Assembly (NCBI RefSeq): GCF_020905345.1
Contig: NZ_JAJJMO010000001.1
Coordinates: forward strand, 2,852,001 to 2,916,000
Length of the DNA: 64,000 nt
Direction: 5' to 3'
Source of the DNA: Flavobacterium pisciphilum
GTDB taxonomy: Bacteria; Bacteroidota; Bacteroidia; Flavobacteriales; Flavobacteriaceae
In this document: in pieces, positions 62,289 through 64,000 of the stretch
Layout of the letters: every line of letters begins with the position of its first letter
Position numbering within the stretch: position 1 is the first letter of the stretch
Made by a program: the position numbers and the translations under genes
The notes under the pieces: model-generated
Database searches by the model: none
The model's input: the letters and a program-made list of their open reading frames with translations, nothing else
What the model was told of the DNA's origin: nothing

Positions 62289-63755
62289 TTATTTAATTAC
62301 AGTTATAGATCCCTTTTTTTCATCACTACCTTTTTTTATAATGTAATAATAAACTGGATTTATATTTTTAAAATCTTTTATTTCCCATTTAGAAGGATCA
62401 TAATCCACACCATTGAACATGACCTCTCCTTGTGAACTAACAATCATAACATTTGTTTCTGCATTTTTATAATCTGTTGGTAAATCCCAAGTATTAAATG
62501 CACTACTTAGACTCACTATATTTGGAATATTTTTAAGGTTTGAATCGGAAACTTGAAAATCAAATTCTTTCGTAGAACTACAGCCTGTAGTTTGCGTAAC
62601 AGCTACTTTATAATTACCAAGAGTCTTAATCAAATAACTATCAGTAATTGCATCAGTAATAAGCGTCCCATTTAAATACCACTTATAAGAAGGATTTACC
62701 GCATCTGTAGTTACAGTTACATTCAATGTTTCTCCAGTTTCTACGTTGATTGGATTACTGCTTGGTACATTTAGGCTTCCAGTGAAAGATCCTTCACTTT
62801 GTAAATTAATTGAACCATTCCCTGTACACCCGCCAAAATCGATTTTAACAGTATATAATCCACTAACGTTTGTATCGTAGGTTTGCTTATCTGAGACTAA
62901 AACATCTTTACCAGAACCATCTCTTTTAAACCACTCGTATTTTACACCTCCCGAAACACTTAAAGTAGTACTTCCTCCGTTAGGACAAAATGGATTCCCA
63001 AGACTAGAAGTTATTGTAGTACTCGCATCTGTTGTTGATTCACTAACGGTAACTTGATTAGAATAAGAATTTGAGCTTAATATACAAGCTCCATAATTAG
63101 TTCTAGCATAATACACTCCTGGTTGCGTTACAGTATAAGTACCATTAGTAGCAGTAGCAACTAATGTTTCTGGCAAAACAAGTCCATTGTTTTTATACCA
63201 ATTATACGTTAAATCAGGATGCTTTAAAGGGGAGTCATTAAGTGGTCCTCCAGGATTATCGATAGATAAAACATAATTCCCACCAGCACAATATGTAGCA
63301 GTAGGAATAAAGTTATTTATAGTATACTGTGAGTTATGGACTCTATAGTATGCTGGAAATTCAATCGAAGGTTGACCAGTAGCAGCAGGAGCTGTTCCTT
63401 TTATTCTAAGCCTATATTTTTCTCCTCCAGTATTTGTTGGAAATGCAAGTGTAATTTTGCCTGGTGATGTTACAATTTCACCAACAGCCGAGGTATAAAT
63501 TACCGTTGCTTTAGTAAAACTTCCATCTGGTGCAGATAACTCTACTATAAACTGATTCGTCGCTAATAATCCAGTAACTGGTGAAAAATTAAAATTCACA
63601 TCATAGCTATTAAATCCAGGACTAGCACAAACAGGACTAAAATTAAATGTAGGTTGCCCAATAGTTATCTGTGCAAATACATTCGTATTTGCAAAAAAAA
63701 ACACACATAAAAAAAGAAAACTTATGCGAAGATTAGTAGGTAAATCTTTTATCAT
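62289..63755 (-). CDS. sprC: SprC-like secreted protein with Ig-like domains
   Basis: A 488-residue exported protein with a signal peptide ending FAQ (about 1-29). The body contains Ig/PKD-like units: TYNWYKNNGLVLPE, VKYEWFKRDGSGKDV and PSYKWYLNGTLITD repeat one pattern of Trp strand plus Asn/Gly, each with a Cys-bearing strand nearby. The C-terminal part begins NIPNIVSLSSAFNTWDLP and ends DEKKGSITVIK, a diverged type B-like sorting region. The position before sprD and sprB fits SprC of the gliding operon. It overlaps the gene at the window edge by 4 bp (ATGA), so it is not the first gene of the transcript. It ends 1 bp before sprD. Confidence 0.8.
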   Translation of the reverse strand: MIKDLPTNLRISFLFLCVFFFANTNVFAQITIGQPTFNFSPVCASPGFNSYDVNFNFSPVTGLLATNQFIVELSAPDGSFTKATVIYTSAVGEIVTSPGKITLAFPTNTGGEKYRLRIKGTAPAATGQPSIEFPAYYRVHNSQYTINNFIPTATYCAGGNYVLSIDNPGGPLNDSPLKHPDLTYNWYKNNGLVLPETLVATATNGTYTVTQPGVYYARTNYGACILSSNSYSNQVTVSESTTDASTTITSSLGNPFCPNGGSTTLSVSGGVKYEWFKRDGSGKDVLVSDKQTYDTNVSGLYTVKIDFGGCTGNGSINLQSEGSFTGSLNVPSSNPINVETGETLNVTVTTDAVNPSYKWYLNGTLITDAITDSYLIKTLGNYKVAVTQTTGCSSTKEFDFQVSDSNLKNIPNIVSLSSAFNTWDLPTDYKNAETNVMIVSSQGEVMFNGVDYDPSKWEIKDFKNINPVYYYIIKKGSDEKKGSITVIK

Positions 63756-64000
63756 ATTATTCGTTCTTTAATTACATCGATATCAAAAAACAATAAACTA
63801 TCTATAAAAGTTTCAGAGAAATCATACTTGCAGTTTACATCAAGTGTATTTACAGGATTATTCCATGAAGCAAACGACGATTGAGTATCGCCATTTATAT
63901 CATAAGAATTATTTACCACATCTGAATTTATAGCAAAGCTACCCATGGGGACAGACAACTCTACTATAGACTCATTTGTAGTACTTAATTCTAAAATTGA
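63752..64000 (-). CDS. Uncharacterised gene coupled upstream of sprC, C-terminal part only
   Basis: The frame is open from the window edge (base 64000) to TGA at 63752-63754, so this is the 3' end of a larger gene. The internal TTG at 63958 is not a credible start because the frame continues in good coding sequence to the edge. The visible 82 residues are polar and Asn/Ser/Asp-rich (SDVVNNSYDINGDTQSSF and NPVNTLDVNCKYDFSE), with a hydrophobic-acidic end FFDIDVIKERII. I do not recognise a family and see no sorting domain. The stop overlaps the sprC start by 4 bp, implying translational coupling and a place in the spr operon. Confidence 0.6.
   Translation of the reverse strand, partial: SILELSTTNESIVELSVPMGSFAINSDVVNNSYDINGDTQSSFASWNNPVNTLDVNCKYDFSETFIDSLLFFDIDVIKERII

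Noticed and set aside
1..64000. Mobile elements, integrases, toxin-antitoxin or defence systems
   Set aside because: No transposase, recombinase, nuclease-defence or restriction motifs were seen in any strong ORF, and gene content is typical core chromosome.

Overview
The window looks like a chromosomal segment of a Flavobacterium-type bacterium (Bacteroidota, Flavobacteriaceae). The evidence is very AT-rich intergenic DNA, near absence of purine-rich Shine-Dalgarno sites, several TAnnTTTG -7 promoter boxes, gliding lipoprotein GldH, type IX secretion (T9SS) sorting domains, PorP/SprF-family proteins and a giant SprB-type adhesin. I see no rRNA, tRNA, CRISPR array, insertion sequence or prophage; this is core chromosome rather than an island.

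Layout. 1-3089: the end of a PSP1/RicT-like gene, gldH and a class A penicillin-binding protein. 3454-4900: two subunits of a 3-oxoacid CoA-transferase. 5271-8039: an exported M4 metallopeptidase with a T9SS type A tail. 8089-13123 (minus strand): a lipoprotein, an SpmA/SpmB-like membrane protein, an AlkZ-like winged-helix protein, a 3'-5' exonuclease and an O6-alkylguanine repair protein. 13380-28061: tetrapyrrole genes hemB, hemF, hemE, hemD, hemC, hemA, hemH and hemJ, mixed with a cytochrome c lipoprotein, uncharacterised secreted or membrane proteins and an AraC-type regulator between hemA and hemH. Together they cover glutamyl-tRNA to heme except the HemL step. 28124-37757: an NtrY-like histidine kinase, an enoyl-CoA hydratase, small unknowns, an HD hydrolase, an acyltransferase/acyl-ACP desaturase pair, rnpA, an S41 peptidase, an ElaA-like acetyltransferase and a DUF1579 lipoprotein. 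37894-42063: a DUF4837 lipoprotein, an MltD-like lytic transglycosylase with three LysM domains, and pgk.

42230-64000 (minus strand) is the most striking region. It has the arrangement of the sprC-sprD-sprB-sprF gliding-motility operon known from Flavobacterium johnsoniae. A truncated gene at the right edge overlaps sprC by 4 bp. sprC encodes a secreted Ig-like protein. sprD encodes a PorP-like barrel fused to about 800 residues of Ala/Lys/Asp repeats, a coiled coil and a SPOR-like end. sprB encodes a 4856-residue adhesin built of dozens of SprB repeats and ending in a T9SS type B domain. sprF encodes its PorP/SprF partner. The adhesin would be exported by T9SS and moved along the cell surface; gldH at the other end of the window belongs to the same motility system.

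I did not find an unmistakably new system. The best leads are the architecture of SprD, a non-repeat domain inserted in SprB, the coupled gene upstream of sprC, a regulator embedded in the heme cluster whose promoter lies inside the longest ORF, and recurring palindromic intergenic elements. All family calls come from reading the sequence; no database search was run.
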